Positions 55,501 to 64,000 of a stretch of DNA of 64,000 nucleotides are shown one piece after another. Where the stretch lies: positions 1 to 64,000 of the forward strand of contig CP007444.1 in assembly GCA_000632805.1 (NCBI GenBank). The letters run 5' to 3'. The translations under genes were made by a program, and so were the position numbers. Below the pieces are notes generated by a model that did not search any database, was not told the DNA's origin, and saw only the letters and a program-made list of their open reading frames with translations. The DNA comes from Dyella jiangningensis (GTDB lineage Bacteria > Pseudomonadota > Gammaproteobacteria > Xanthomonadales > Rhodanobacteraceae). How positions within the stretch are numbered: the first letter of the stretch is position 1; each line of letters opens with the position of its first letter.

Positions 55501-56745
55501 GTGGCGAATGCGGATCTGTTGAAGGAACTGCGCATCGAGAAAGACCAGCGCGAAACCCAAGGCGGCGGCCTCGGGCGCTGGCCGTGGATCGTCGGCGGCG
55601 TGGTTGTCGTCGTCGTGTTGGCGGGCCTGGTCGGCTGGTGGCTGATGGGCTCGCGTGCGGTCGAAGTGCAGACAGCACAGGCGCAGTCGCCAGCGTCCAA
55701 TGCCGCCGCCGGCGCCGTACTCCAGGCCACCGGCTATGTCACCGCACGTCGGCAGGCCACGGTATCGGCACAGATCACCGGCACGCTCACGCATGTGCTG
55801 ATCGAAGAAGGCGACCACGTGAAGCAAGGGCAGATCGTGGCCCGCCTCGACGATTCGCAATACCGAGCCGCCTTGGAAGCCGCGCGCAAGCAGGCCGCCG
55901 CATCGCATGCGCTGGTGGATCAGTTCCAGGCGCAGCTGGCGCAGAACCAGCGCGATGCGTTGCGCATGGAATCGCTAGCGGAGAAGGGCCTGGTCGCGAA
56001 GCAGACTGCGGAGCAGGCGCGCACCCTGGTCGACAGCACGCGCGCGCAGCTGCTGTCGCAGCAACGCAGCGCGGCCTCATCCGACGCACAGGTGGTGGAA
56101 GCGCAGGTCAACTTCGACTACTGCGTGATCCGTTCGCCGTTCGATGGCGTCATCACCACCAAGGATGCGCAGGTCGGCGAAATCGTGTCGCCATTCTCCG
56201 CCGGCGGCGGCTTCACCCGTACCGGCATCGGTACCGTGGTGGACATGGATTCGCTCGAAGTGGACGTGGACGTCAACGAGGCATACATCGGCCGCGTGAA
56301 GCCGAACATGCCCGCCGAGGCAGTGCTCGACGCGTATCCGGACTGGAAGATTCCCGCCCACGTCATCGCCATCGTGCCGGCCGCCGACCGCGGCAAGGCG
56401 ACGGTGAAAGTACGGGTCGCGCTTGAGCACAAGGATTCGCGCATCGTGCCGGACATGGGCGTGCGCGTCTCCTTCCTCGAATCGAAGGAAGCCCAACAGG
56501 CCGCGCAAGCGCCGAAGGGCGTGTTGATTCCCGCCAACGCTATCGCCCAGCGCGAGGGCCATGCGGTCGTCTTCCTGGTGACGGGCGATAAGGCACAGCA
56601 ACGCGCCGTGACGCCCGAAAGCACCGGCAAGGACGATATGCGCCTGGTGCCGGCCGGCGTGGAGGCGGGCGACACGGTGGTGGTGTCGCCGCCGGAAAGC
56701 TTGAAGGACGGCACGCGGATAACCACCGCGAAATCGAAGGAATAA
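55501..56745 (+). CDS. Periplasmic adaptor of an ABC exporter (MacA-like)
   Basis: A 414-residue membrane fusion protein. A short charged cytosolic N-terminus, one membrane anchor (residues ~28-50), a lipoyl domain (SAQITGTLTHVLIEEGD), a helical hairpin (residues ~115-195) and beta-barrel parts. I use GTG 55501 (MANADLLKEL) with GGGAGAG 5-6 nt upstream; the longer in-frame reading has low-complexity sequence. First gene of a four-gene exporter operon. Confidence 0.9.
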   Translation: MANADLLKELRIEKDQRETQGGGLGRWPWIVGGVVVVVVLAGLVGWWLMGSRAVEVQTAQAQSPASNAAAGAVLQATGYVTARRQATVSAQITGTLTHVLIEEGDHVKQGQIVARLDDSQYRAALEAARKQAAASHALVDQFQAQLAQNQRDALRMESLAEKGLVAKQTAEQARTLVDSTRAQLLSQQRSAASSDAQVVEAQVNFDYCVIRSPFDGVITTKDAQVGEIVSPFSAGGGFTRTGIGTVVDMDSLEVDVDVNEAYIGRVKPNMPAEAVLDAYPDWKIPAHVIAIVPAADRGKATVKVRVALEHKDSRIVPDMGVRVSFLESKEAQQAAQAPKGVLIPANAIAQREGHAVVFLVTGDKAQQRAVTPESTGKDDMRLVPAGVEAGDTVVVSPPESLKDGTRITTAKSKE

Positions 56746-56815
56746 GCAGTACGCCATCGCAGCGAATGATCACGCGCGCCGTCACGGTGACGCGAACCGC
56801 AAAGGGAGCTCAGGC

Positions 56816-57502
56816 ATGAACACGTTGATCGAAACCCGCGACCTCTCCAAGGTGTACGAGCGCGGCAAGCAGAAAGTGGAAGTGCTTCATCACATCAATC
56901 TGGACATTGCCGAAGGCGATTTCCTCGCGCTGATGGGCCCTTCCGGCTCGGGCAAGACGACCTTGCTCAACCTCATCGGTGGTCTCGACACGCCCACCGG
57001 CGGCAGCATCACGGTGGCCGGCCAGCGGCTCGACCAGTTGAATGGTGGTGCGTTGGCCAGGTGGCGCGCCTCGCACGTCGGTTTCGTGTTCCAGTTCTAC
57101 AACCTGATGCCGATGCTCTCGGCGCAGCGCAACGTGGAACTGCCGCTGCTGCTCACCAAGCTGTCCGCCGCGCAGCGCCGCAAGAATGCCTCCATTGCGC
57201 TGCAGTTGGTGGGCTTGGGCGAGCGCGCCTCGCACAAGCCCAGCGAGCTGTCCGGCGGTCAGCAGCAGCGCGTGGCGATCGCGCGAGCGATCGTGTCCGA
57301 TCCTACGCTGCTCGTGTGCGACGAACCGACGGGTGATCTGGATCGACAGTCGGCGGAAGAAGTGCTGGGCCTGCTGCGCGTGCTCAACCGCGAGCACGGC
57401 AAGACCATCGTGATGGTCACGCATGACCCCAAGGCCGCCGAGTACGCCAACCACACCCTGCATCTGGACAAGGGCACGTTGGTCGAACAGGCCATCGCGT
57501 GA
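56816..57502 (+). CDS. ABC exporter ATPase (MacB/LolD-like)
   Basis: A 228-residue ATP-binding subunit. Walker [10 protein letters not shown], signature [14 protein letters not shown], Walker [13 protein letters not shown] and H-loop VTHDP mark the LolD/MacB group. It pairs with the two FtsX-type permeases that follow; the start of the next gene is 11 bp on. Confidence 0.94.
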   Translation: MNTLIETRDLSKVYERGKQKVEVLHHINLDIAEGDFLALMGPSGSGKTTLLNLIGGLDTPTGGSITVAGQRLDQLNGGALARWRASHVGFVFQFYNLMPMLSAQRNVELPLLLTKLSAAQRRKNASIALQLVGLGERASHKPSELSGGQQQRVAIARAIVSDPTLLVCDEPTGDLDRQSAEEVLGLLRVLNREHGKTIVMVTHDPKAAEYANHTLHLDKGTLVEQAIA

Positions 57503-57512
57503 GGATGCGGCG

Positions 57513-58679
57513 ATGAAATATTTCCATCTCATCTGGGCGGCGCTGTTCCGGCGCAAGACCCGCACGATACTTACGCTGGTGTCGATCATCGCCGCGTTCC
57601 TGCTGTTCGGCATGCTCGACGCCGTGCGCACTTCGTTCAACCAGGCCGGCCAGAGCGCCAACGGTGCGCAGCGCTTGCAGACCGGCTCGAAGCTCTCCTT
57701 CATCCAGACGTTGCCGCAGTCGCTGGAAGCGCAGATCCAGCAGGTGCCGGGCGTGAAGATGGTGACGTATGCGAACTGGTTCGGCGGTGCCTATCAGGAC
57801 CCGCACAACCAGGTCTTCAGCTTTGCGGTGGAGCCCAACTACATCGATCTCTATCCTGAGATCGATGTAAGCGCTGCCGAGCGCAAGGCATTCGACGACA
57901 CGCGCACCGGCATCCTGGTGGGCGAGAAGCTGGCCAAGCGCTTCAACTGGAAGGTCGGCGACAAGATTCCACTGCAGTCGACCATCTTCCCAAACCGCCA
58001 GGGCAGCAAGAACTGGACCTTCGACGTGGTGGGCATCCTGCATTCGAAGGACAAGAAAACCGGTGGCTTCTTCGACCAGATGCTGCTGCTGCACTGGAAG
58101 TACTTTGACGAAACCACGCCCTTCAATCGCGGCACGGTGGGCTGGTACGTCACGCGCGTAACCGACGTGAACCAGGCGGATCGCGTGGCGAAGGCGATCG
58201 ATGCGCTCTCGGCCAACTCCGACCACGAGACGCGCACGCAGACCGAACAGGCCGCCACCGCCAACTGGATGAAGCAGCTGGCCGACATCGGGCTGATCGT
58301 GGGTTCCATCATGGGCGCGGTGTTCTTCACCCTGCTGCTGCTGTCTGGCAACACCATGATGCAGGCCGTGCGTGAGCGTACCAACGAGTTGGCGGTGCTC
58401 AAGACGATCGGCTTTTCCAACGGAAGCGTGCTGGGCATCGTGCTGGCGGAGTCGGTGTTGTTGCTCGTGCTTGGCGGCGTGATCGGACTGGGCATCGCCG
58501 CGCTCATCGTGCCTGCAGTGAGTGCCGGCAGCGGCGGCATGCTCAACCTGCCCAGCGTCGGCGCGAACAGCTGGATATCGGGACTGGTGCTGATGATCGC
58601 CATCGGCTTGCTGGTAGGTGCGCTGCCGGCGCTCCGCGCCATGCGCCTGAACATCGTCGATGCATTGGCCGGACGCTGA
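57513..58679 (+). CDS. ABC permease, FtsX/MacB family (first)
   Basis: A 388-residue permease: first membrane segment near residues 18-38, a periplasmic MacB core-type domain (residues ~45-265), then three C-terminal segments. The start [20 protein letters not shown] is typical of this family. It starts 11 bp after the ATPase. Exported substrate unknown. Confidence 0.92.
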   Translation: MKYFHLIWAALFRRKTRTILTLVSIIAAFLLFGMLDAVRTSFNQAGQSANGAQRLQTGSKLSFIQTLPQSLEAQIQQVPGVKMVTYANWFGGAYQDPHNQVFSFAVEPNYIDLYPEIDVSAAERKAFDDTRTGILVGEKLAKRFNWKVGDKIPLQSTIFPNRQGSKNWTFDVVGILHSKDKKTGGFFDQMLLLHWKYFDETTPFNRGTVGWYVTRVTDVNQADRVAKAIDALSANSDHETRTQTEQAATANWMKQLADIGLIVGSIMGAVFFTLLLLSGNTMMQAVRERTNELAVLKTIGFSNGSVLGIVLAESVLLLVLGGVIGLGIAALIVPAVSAGSGGMLNLPSVGANSWISGLVLMIAIGLLVGALPALRAMRLNIVDALAGR

Positions 58680-58689
58680 GGGACGCATC

Positions 58690-60006
58690 ATGAAATTTCT
58701 GATCAATCTGCTGTTGCTGGTGCTGGTCGTTGCCGTGATCGTGGCTTGGATCGTCCTGCCATGGCAGGGGGCCGCCCTGCTTGCCGTGCTGTTTTTTGCC
58801 TGGTTGTTCATCACCCGTCGCGGTCGCCAGACGCTGTCCGTGGCCAGCGTGGGCATCAGCACGCTGGGTCAACGCCTCGGGTCGTCGGCAGTCATCGTGA
58901 TCGGCATCGCCGGCGTCGTCGGCGTGCTGGTGGCCTTGCTGGCCATGGGCGAGGGTTACGCGGAGACTTTGCGCAAAACCGGCAGCGCGGACACCGCTAT
59001 CGTCATGCGTGGTTCGTCGGCCTCCGAAGTCATGTCGGTGCTCGATCACGACAGCGTCACGTTGATTCCGCAAGCGCCTGGCATCGCTCGCGACGCCAAA
59101 GGCCAGCCCATCGCTTCGCCGGAGCTTGTCGTCGCGGCGAACCTTCCGCTCAAGGGCGGCACCGCCGAAGATGAAGGCAGCGTGCAGTTGCGCGGCGTCA
59201 GCGATCAGGCATGGGCAGTGCGTCCCAATGTGAAGATCGTTCAGGGGCGCAACTTTCAGCCGGGCATGCGTGAGCTGATCGTAGGCAAGGGCGCAGCCAA
59301 GCAATTCGCGGGGCTGGAGCCGGGCCATGCCATCCGCCTGGGCAACCAACAGTGGACCGTGGTCGGCGTGTTCTCGTCGGGCGATGCGATGGACTCGGAG
59401 GTGTGGGGCGATGCCAGCGTGGTGGCCGATACCTATCGCCGTGGCAGCAGCCGCGCGTCCGTCACGGTGAAGCTCACCGATCCGAAAGCCTATGACGCGT
59501 TCAAGGCATCGCTCGATGGCAACCCGCAGCTCAAGGTCGATGTCAGCACCACGATCGACTATTTCAACAAGCAGTCCGAAGGTATGACCAAGGTGATCCG
59601 CATCATGGGGATCACGGTGGGCGCGATCATGGCCATCGGCGCGATGTTCGGCGCGCTCAACACGATGTTTGCCGCGGTGGCGGCGCGTGCCCGCGAAATC
59701 GCCACGCTGCGCGCAATCGGCTTTCGAGGCTTGCCTGTGGTCGTGGCGGTGATGCTGGAGACGATGTTGCTGGCCCTGATCGGTGGCGTGATCGGCGGCG
59801 TGCTGGCGTGGCTGATCTTCAACGGCTACAGCGCATCGACACTGGCGGCAGGCACGGTTGGCAAGTTGAGCTTCGAGCTTCGCGTGTCACCTGCGTTGCT
59901 GTGGACAGGCCTGAAGTGGGCGCTGGCCATCGGCTTCATCGGTGGCATCTATCCCGCCATGCGTGCGGCGCGCTTGCCGGTGACGACGGCATTGCGCGAG
60001 TTGTGA
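58690..60006 (+). CDS. ABC permease, FtsX/MacB family (second)
   Basis: A 438-residue permease of the same fold as its neighbour but with an N-terminal addition: two closely spaced hydrophobic stretches (residues ~4-38) precede the canonical segment near residues 70-90. The C-terminal three segments (from about residue 310) carry AREIATLRAIGFRGLPV. Two different permeases imply a heterodimer with the shared ATPase. Confidence 0.9.
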   Translation: MKFLINLLLLVLVVAVIVAWIVLPWQGAALLAVLFFAWLFITRRGRQTLSVASVGISTLGQRLGSSAVIVIGIAGVVGVLVALLAMGEGYAETLRKTGSADTAIVMRGSSASEVMSVLDHDSVTLIPQAPGIARDAKGQPIASPELVVAANLPLKGGTAEDEGSVQLRGVSDQAWAVRPNVKIVQGRNFQPGMRELIVGKGAAKQFAGLEPGHAIRLGNQQWTVVGVFSSGDAMDSEVWGDASVVADTYRRGSSRASVTVKLTDPKAYDAFKASLDGNPQLKVDVSTTIDYFNKQSEGMTKVIRIMGITVGAIMAIGAMFGALNTMFAAVAARAREIATLRAIGFRGLPVVVAVMLETMLLALIGGVIGGVLAWLIFNGYSASTLAAGTVGKLSFELRVSPALLWTGLKWALAIGFIGGIYPAMRAARLPVTTALREL

Positions 60007-60010
60007 GGGT

Positions 60011-60038
60011 CTGGGGCGCGGCTTTGCCGCGCCCCCAG
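60011..60038 (+). terminator. Hairpin after the ABC exporter operon
   Basis: CTGGGGCGCGGC pairs with GCCGCGCCCCCAG (one extra C), 4 bp past the stop. No T run follows. Confidence 0.5.
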
Positions 60039-60102
60039 TCGCGCACAGGTTGCGCTCCCACAAGATGGCGACAATATTGTGGGAGCGCACCCTGCGCGCG
60101 AC
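60038..60102. repeat. REP pair with inward GTGGGAG ends
   Basis: Left arm 60038-60061 ends TGCGCTCCCAC and the right arm 60079-60102 begins GTGGGAGCGCACC. Same family as 17432, but here the GTGGGAG heads face each other across 17 bp instead of facing out. Confidence 0.75.
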
Positions 60103-60118
60103 TGAATCCACCTCAGTC

Positions 60119-61531
60119 TCAAGGCATCACTGGCGGTACATACGTCAACGTCAGCCCCAGCGCCCACAGCAGTCCCAGCACCAGCGGCACATGCACCAGC
60201 AACTGCATGAAAGTGAAACCCACCACGTCGCGCGCCTTCAATCCCAGCACACCGAGCAGCGGCAGCATCCAGAACGGATTGATCAGGTTCGGTAGCGCCT
60301 CGGCCGCGTTGTACACCTGCACGGCCCAGCCCAGGTGCACATGCAGATCGTTTGCCGCCTGCATCACGTAAGGCGCCTCCACCAGCCACTTGCCTCCGCC
60401 CGAAGGCACGAAGAAGCCGAGAATCGCCGAGTACGCGCCCATCACCAGCGTAAACGTGTCGGTGGAGGCGATATGCACGAACAGTCCCGACAACCGGTGC
60501 GACAACGTCTGGTCACCAAAGCCCGGCGCGTGCGTGAGCAGCGAGGCAATGCCGCCATACAGCGGAAACTGGATCAGCACGCCGGCCGTGCTCGGTACCG
60601 CGCGTGACACTGCATTGAGAAAGCTGCGTGGCCGCCAGTGCAGCAGCAGACCGACGGTAAGGAACAGGAAGTTGTAAGTGTTGAGATTGGCGATGGCCGT
60701 CACCGCGGGCTTGGTGGCGAACTCGTAACCCAGCCAGCCCAGGCCAAGCAGGCCGATCAATAGCGACAGCAGCGGACTGTATTCGAGCCATTCACCGGGT
60801 CGTTGTCGCGGCGGCAGCGCAGGCGTCGCGGCTTCGGTCACGCCGAAATCGTGCGCGGTTCGTGCATTGGCATCCGACGGAGCAGTGAACCAGCAGATCA
60901 GCAGCGACACCAGGATCAGGATCGTCGTAAGCGCAATCGACTGCCAGAGGAAGATCGTCTCGCTGAAAGGCAGTACGCCCGTGATGTTGATGAGGCCCGG
61001 CGGCATGCTCTTGGGGTTGGCCTGAAGCTGCGCCGCGGAGGACGAGAGGCCCATGGCCCACACCGCACCCAGGCCCAGGTAGGCCGCCGCACCCGCTGCG
61101 CGATAATCCATGCGCAACTCCTCGCGCCGCGCAAGCGCCCGCACCAGCAGGCCACCAAACACCAGCGAAAAGCCCCACGAAAGCAGGGACGCGAGCATGC
61201 TGACCAGGCCGACGTAGCAGATGGCGCCGCGGCCGGTACGCGGTACACGCGCCAGCACATCGATGAAGCGTGCAACGATCGGCGCGGTAGCGACCACGTA
61301 GCCACCGATGACCACGAAGGCCATCTGCATGGTGAAGGGAATCAGGCTCCAGAAGCCATCGCCGAATGCATTGACCGCCACCGTGGGCGTCGCGCCAAAG
61401 GCCAGCGCGGCCACTGCCACGATCACGACGCCCAGCGCGGCGAACACCCAGGCATCGGGAAACCAGCGTTCCGACCAGGCAGCACTGCGCAGCGCGGCGC
61501 GGGCCAACAGACCTTCTTTTGCAGCGTTCAT
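60119..61531 (-). CDS. atoE: AtoE family short-chain fatty acid transporter
   Basis: A 470-residue membrane protein with about 12 segments. The Ala-rich N-terminus (AARAALRSAAWSERWFPDAWVFA), the VFGGLLVRALARR block, LQANPKSMPPG and LGFFVPSGGGKWLVEAPYV match the SCFA transporter/AtoE family. Transport of short-chain fatty acids such as acetoacetate or butyrate is inferred from the family. GGGGAG sits about 6 nt upstream. No ato catabolic genes are near. Confidence 0.85.
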   Translation of the reverse strand: MNAAKEGLLARAALRSAAWSERWFPDAWVFAALGVVIVAVAALAFGATPTVAVNAFGDGFWSLIPFTMQMAFVVIGGYVVATAPIVARFIDVLARVPRTGRGAICYVGLVSMLASLLSWGFSLVFGGLLVRALARREELRMDYRAAGAAAYLGLGAVWAMGLSSSAAQLQANPKSMPPGLINITGVLPFSETIFLWQSIALTTILILVSLLICWFTAPSDANARTAHDFGVTEAATPALPPRQRPGEWLEYSPLLSLLIGLLGLGWLGYEFATKPAVTAIANLNTYNFLFLTVGLLLHWRPRSFLNAVSRAVPSTAGVLIQFPLYGGIASLLTHAPGFGDQTLSHRLSGLFVHIASTDTFTLVMGAYSAILGFFVPSGGGKWLVEAPYVMQAANDLHVHLGWAVQVYNAAEALPNLINPFWMLPLLGVLGLKARDVVGFTFMQLLVHVPLVLGLLWALGLTLTYVPPVMP

Positions 61532-61622
61532 GGGCGCTCCCCGACCAAGGACCGTGGCATGGTGAGCGCCCGGCGGTCGGCACAGCAAGCCGACCATGGT
61601 CGAGTCGAACCGGGATTTCCCG

Positions 61623-62546
61623 TCAGCGTGCCGTGCGGCGTTGCTTGGCCAGCGTGATGGCGCCCACGCCGATCAGAATGATGGCCATGCCGGCCAAGTC
61701 GAACGGTCCCACGGTTTCACCGGCCAGCAACACGCCAAACAATACGGCGACCGGCGGATTCACGTATGCATAGCTGGTCGCGACGGCGGGGCGGGCGTGC
61801 TTGAGCACGTAAAGATAGGCGCTGAAAGCGACGATGGAACCGAACACCGCCAAGTAGACCAAGGCTGCCGTGGCTCGCATGGTCGGATGTGCAGGCAAGC
61901 GCTCGCCCGTCGCCAGGCCCACAATCAGCATCGCCACGCTGGCGCAGAGCATCTGCGCGGCCGTGTTCATCGGGCCCGCCGGCATGTCCTGGCGGCGACT
62001 CCAGGCCGAACCAAAGGCCCAGCTCATGGCAGCGATCAGCAATGCGAAGGCGCCGATGCGCGAGCCCGACAGGCTGCTGCCCAGGTTGAGCACGATGACA
62101 CCCACGAAACCGATCATCAGACCGACCAGTTCGCGCCGCGACGGCCATTCGCCGTACATGCCGGAGAACAGCGCCGCAAACAGCGGCATGCTCGCCACCA
62201 CCACGGCGGCAATGCCCGAGCTCACATGTTGCTCGGCAAAGCACACCAGACCATTGCCAAAACCCAGCAGCAGGATGCCGGTGATGGCGGCGTTGCGCCA
62301 CTGGCGCGGCGTCGGCATGGCATGTCCGCGCAAGCGCAGGAAAGCAAACATCGCCACGCCGGCGCCGATGAAACGCACGCTGGCCAGCAGGAAGGGCGGA
62401 TAACTCTCCAGCGCGAAACGAATGCCGAGGTACGTCGAGCCCCAGATGATGTACAGCGCAAAGAGCGCCAGCGGCACCAGCAGGCGGCTGTCGGCAACGG
62501 GAGCAGGCGCCGCGGTGGCGGCGGATGTCGAAACGGTATCGTTCAT
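61623..62546 (-). CDS. EamA/DMT family exporter (YedA-like)
   Basis: A 307-residue membrane protein with ten predicted segments in two repeats of five (EamA domains). The IIWGSTYLGIRFALE start and the late YVNPPVAVLFGVLLAGE resemble YedA/RhtA-type exporters of amino acids or other metabolites. Substrate unknown. I use ATG 62546; the frame is open further upstream without support. Confidence 0.87.
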   Translation of the reverse strand: MNDTVSTSAATAAPAPVADSRLLVPLALFALYIIWGSTYLGIRFALESYPPFLLASVRFIGAGVAMFAFLRLRGHAMPTPRQWRNAAITGILLLGFGNGLVCFAEQHVSSGIAAVVVASMPLFAALFSGMYGEWPSRRELVGLMIGFVGVIVLNLGSSLSGSRIGAFALLIAAMSWAFGSAWSRRQDMPAGPMNTAAQMLCASVAMLIVGLATGERLPAHPTMRATAALVYLAVFGSIVAFSAYLYVLKHARPAVATSYAYVNPPVAVLFGVLLAGETVGPFDLAGMAIILIGVGAITLAKQRRTAR

Positions 62547-62699
62547 GGGGCGGGGTGTGCGGGGAGCATCGCGTCGCGGATGCCCGCCATAGTTTACAGA
62601 CAAACCCACCTTAATCCGGCCAGCCTGCAGGCAGAAGCGAGGCTTGTGCAAGACAGCGTTGAGCAACGCTCAACACGGCGCGCCCGTCAGGCTGAGAGA

Positions 62700-63578
62700 T
62701 CAGGCTGCGGTGCGCTCGGCCCGCTTCGACTCCGATCGCCGCTCGCTGGCCAACAGCTCGCGCTTGCGTTCCACGCCCCAGCGCCAGCCACCCAGCGAGC
62801 CATCCTCGCGCACGATGCGATGGCATGGCACGATCAAGGCGAGCTTGTTGCTGCCACAGGCGCGGCCGATCGCGCGCGCGGCCTTGGGTACGCCCAGTTG
62901 CGCGGCGAGTTCGCCATAGCTCTTGGTGGTTCCGCTTGGAATGCGCGTCAGCGCGTCCCATACCCGCCATTGGAAAGCCGTGGCAGCCACATCCAGCGGC
63001 GGCATGGCGGGCGCGTCGGCATCGCTCCATCCAAGCTCACGGGCAATGCGTGCGATGACGGCATCGAGCCACTCCTCTCGGCCCGCATCGACGCGCTGTC
63101 GCGTCGCTTGCGGAAATTCGTCCGCGAGACGCTGCTCGAGCTCGCGATCGGTATCGCCGAGGGTCACCGAGCAGATGCCGCGCGAGGTTGTCGCCACCAG
63201 CAACCGCCCAAGCGGCGTTGCCGTGGTCGTGTAGCGAATGTCCGCGCCGGCGCCGCCTGCGCGATAGCTGGCGGGTGTCATGCCGAGCAGGCGATCGCTG
63301 TGTTCGTAGACGCGGCTGCCGGAGCCGAAGCCGGCGTCGTAGACCGCATCGGTCACGGCCGCGCCGGTGCGCAGGGCCTGCTTGAGCTGACCGAAGCGCC
63401 GGGCGCGATGGTATTCCGAAGGACTCATGCCGTAGCGGCGGCGGAATGCACGCTGAAGATGGCTCGGACTCATCTGTACGGCATCGGCCAGCGCCTGCAG
63501 CGTGGGCGCTTCATCGGCCTGTTCAACCAGCAGGCGGACCTGCTCCAGCACGGATTCGGTGGCGATACGAGCATTCAT
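62700..63578 (-). CDS. ada: Short Ada: AraC-type activator fused to O6-alkylguanine methyltransferase
   Basis: A 292-residue protein with an AraC-type helix-turn-helix region (residues ~1-105, QALADAVQMSPSHLQRAFRRRYGMSPSEYHRARR) and an Ogt domain with the methyl-acceptor PCHRIV. The N-terminal AdaA zinc domain, which senses phosphotriesters through a cysteine, is absent. E. coli Ada is about 350 residues. Repair of O6-alkylguanine should be intact; inducibility through the N-domain should not. Confidence 0.88.
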   Translation of the reverse strand: MNARIATESVLEQVRLLVEQADEAPTLQALADAVQMSPSHLQRAFRRRYGMSPSEYHRARRFGQLKQALRTGAAVTDAVYDAGFGSGSRVYEHSDRLLGMTPASYRAGGAGADIRYTTTATPLGRLLVATTSRGICSVTLGDTDRELEQRLADEFPQATRQRVDAGREEWLDAVIARIARELGWSDADAPAMPPLDVAATAFQWRVWDALTRIPSGTTKSYGELAAQLGVPKAARAIGRACGSNKLALIVPCHRIVREDGSLGGWRWGVERKRELLASERRSESKRAERTAA

Positions 63579-63666
63579 GGCGATGTCCCTGATGCGATGG
63601 GGCTAGCCTACGGCTCACCCGGTGTCGTCACCATCCGGATCTTGCGCCTTATCGATTTTGCAGGCA

Positions 63667-63736
63667 CTCACCCCGTGCGCGATTAGGACTGGCCACTTTA
63701 CCCGGCCAGGTTTCCGCGCACCGCGTGCGCTCCTAC
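63667..63736. repeat. Degenerate REP pair
   Basis: The right arm 63714-63736 (inverse reads GTAGGAGCGCACGCGG) is good; the left arm at about 63667-63683 (CTCACCCCGTGCGCGAT) is eroded. A small TGGCC/GGCCA hairpin lies between them. Confidence 0.5.
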
Positions 63737-63759
63737 AGCAGCGGCGGGAAACTCGCGTC

Positions 63760-64000
63760 TCAGCGTGCTGCGTGGCGCGTCTGCTGCAGCACCACGAATT
63801 CGCCCTCGATGACCTCGGGCTTGTGCGCACGGCGCGCAGCCGGCGACACGGCGGCGCGCGTACGCGACCATTGGCGCAGGGCAAATACCATGGCGCCACC
63901 GACCAGCAACACACCGGCCACGACCAGGCCAAACACCATCAACACGCCGACCAGCGCCAGCCCGATGATGAGCGACAGGGCACGGACCAGCGGGTGGCGG
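63760..64000 (-). CDS. Small membrane protein, runs to window edge
   Basis: The frame stays open from 63760 to the end of the window, so the start may be outside. An in-frame ATG at 63945 gives 61 residues; the residues before it (RHPLVRALSLIIGLALVGVL) extend a hydrophobic stretch, so the real protein is probably longer. One or two membrane segments are followed by a charged tail ending in PEVIEGEFVVLQQ. I do not recognise it. Confidence 0.55.
   Translation of the reverse strand, partial: RHPLVRALSLIIGLALVGVLMVFGLVVAGVLLVGGAMVFALRQWSRTRAAVSPAARRAHKPEVIEGEFVVLQQTRHAAR

Overview
This window is GC-rich chromosomal DNA from a gammaproteobacterium of the Xanthomonadales. Gene content and order (rpoZ-spoT-ridA-recG, pilMNOPQ after a divergent PBP1A, the mlaFEDCB run with mlaA convergent, a moxR/bat operon) and a REP family starting GTGGGAGCGCAC point to the Rhodanobacteraceae. 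Nitrous oxide respiration makes a Rhodanobacter- or Dyella-like organism likely, but this placement is inference; no rRNA is present. I saw no tRNA, rRNA, prophage, CRISPR array, integrase or transposase gene.

Layout. 1-3,000: a DUF1631 / PilZ gene pair (cyclic-di-GMP flavour). 3,100-13,330: a complete clade I nos cluster. nosX (apbE) and nosZ run leftwards. A lipoprotein cytochrome c, nosR, nosD, nosF, nosY, nosL and an unrecognised last gene run rightwards. The divergent intergenic region holds two FNR/DNR-type boxes, each 41.5 bp from a plausible start site for one side. 13,336-17,420: hemW-rdgB-rph leftwards, yicC-gmk rightwards. 17,683-22,130: Mla phospholipid transport (mlaFEDCB, mlaA). 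22,320-30,500: rpoZ, spoT, ridA, recG, a nucleoside hydrolase, bL31 type B, gltA. 30,740-34,000: an unrecognised gene behind PBP1A, leftwards. 34,236-39,460: pilMNOPQ. 39,611-46,650: moxR, DUF58, DUF4381, batA, fused batB/batC, batD. 46,630-52,240: macro-domain gene, MarR regulator, two-gene RND efflux operon. 52,430-55,285: M28 peptidase, mscL, FAH-family hydrolase. 55,501-60,006: a MacAB/Lol-like adaptor-ATPase-permease-permease operon. 60,119-64,000: AtoE-type transporter, EamA exporter, a short Ada/Ogt protein, and a membrane protein running off the edge.

How the genes work together. In the nos cluster, NosR is a membrane flavoprotein/ferredoxin, and NosX is expected to flavinylate its SGAT threonine. 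NosDFY and NosL serve copper-site assembly. NosZ and its neighbouring cytochrome both carry lipobox-like N-termini, which would put both at a membrane surface. Mla, PBP1A, type IV pilus, Bat and the efflux systems are ordinary cell-envelope functions.

Most worth a second look: the Tat-plus-lipobox start and altered CuA motif of NosZ; the unknown gene ending the nos operon; the two divergent FNR-type boxes; the two-MCE-domain MlaD; a hairpin that buries the mscL Shine-Dalgarno; the BatB domain with a lost MIDAS aspartate; and a REPIN-like repeat family with one copy in opposite orientation.
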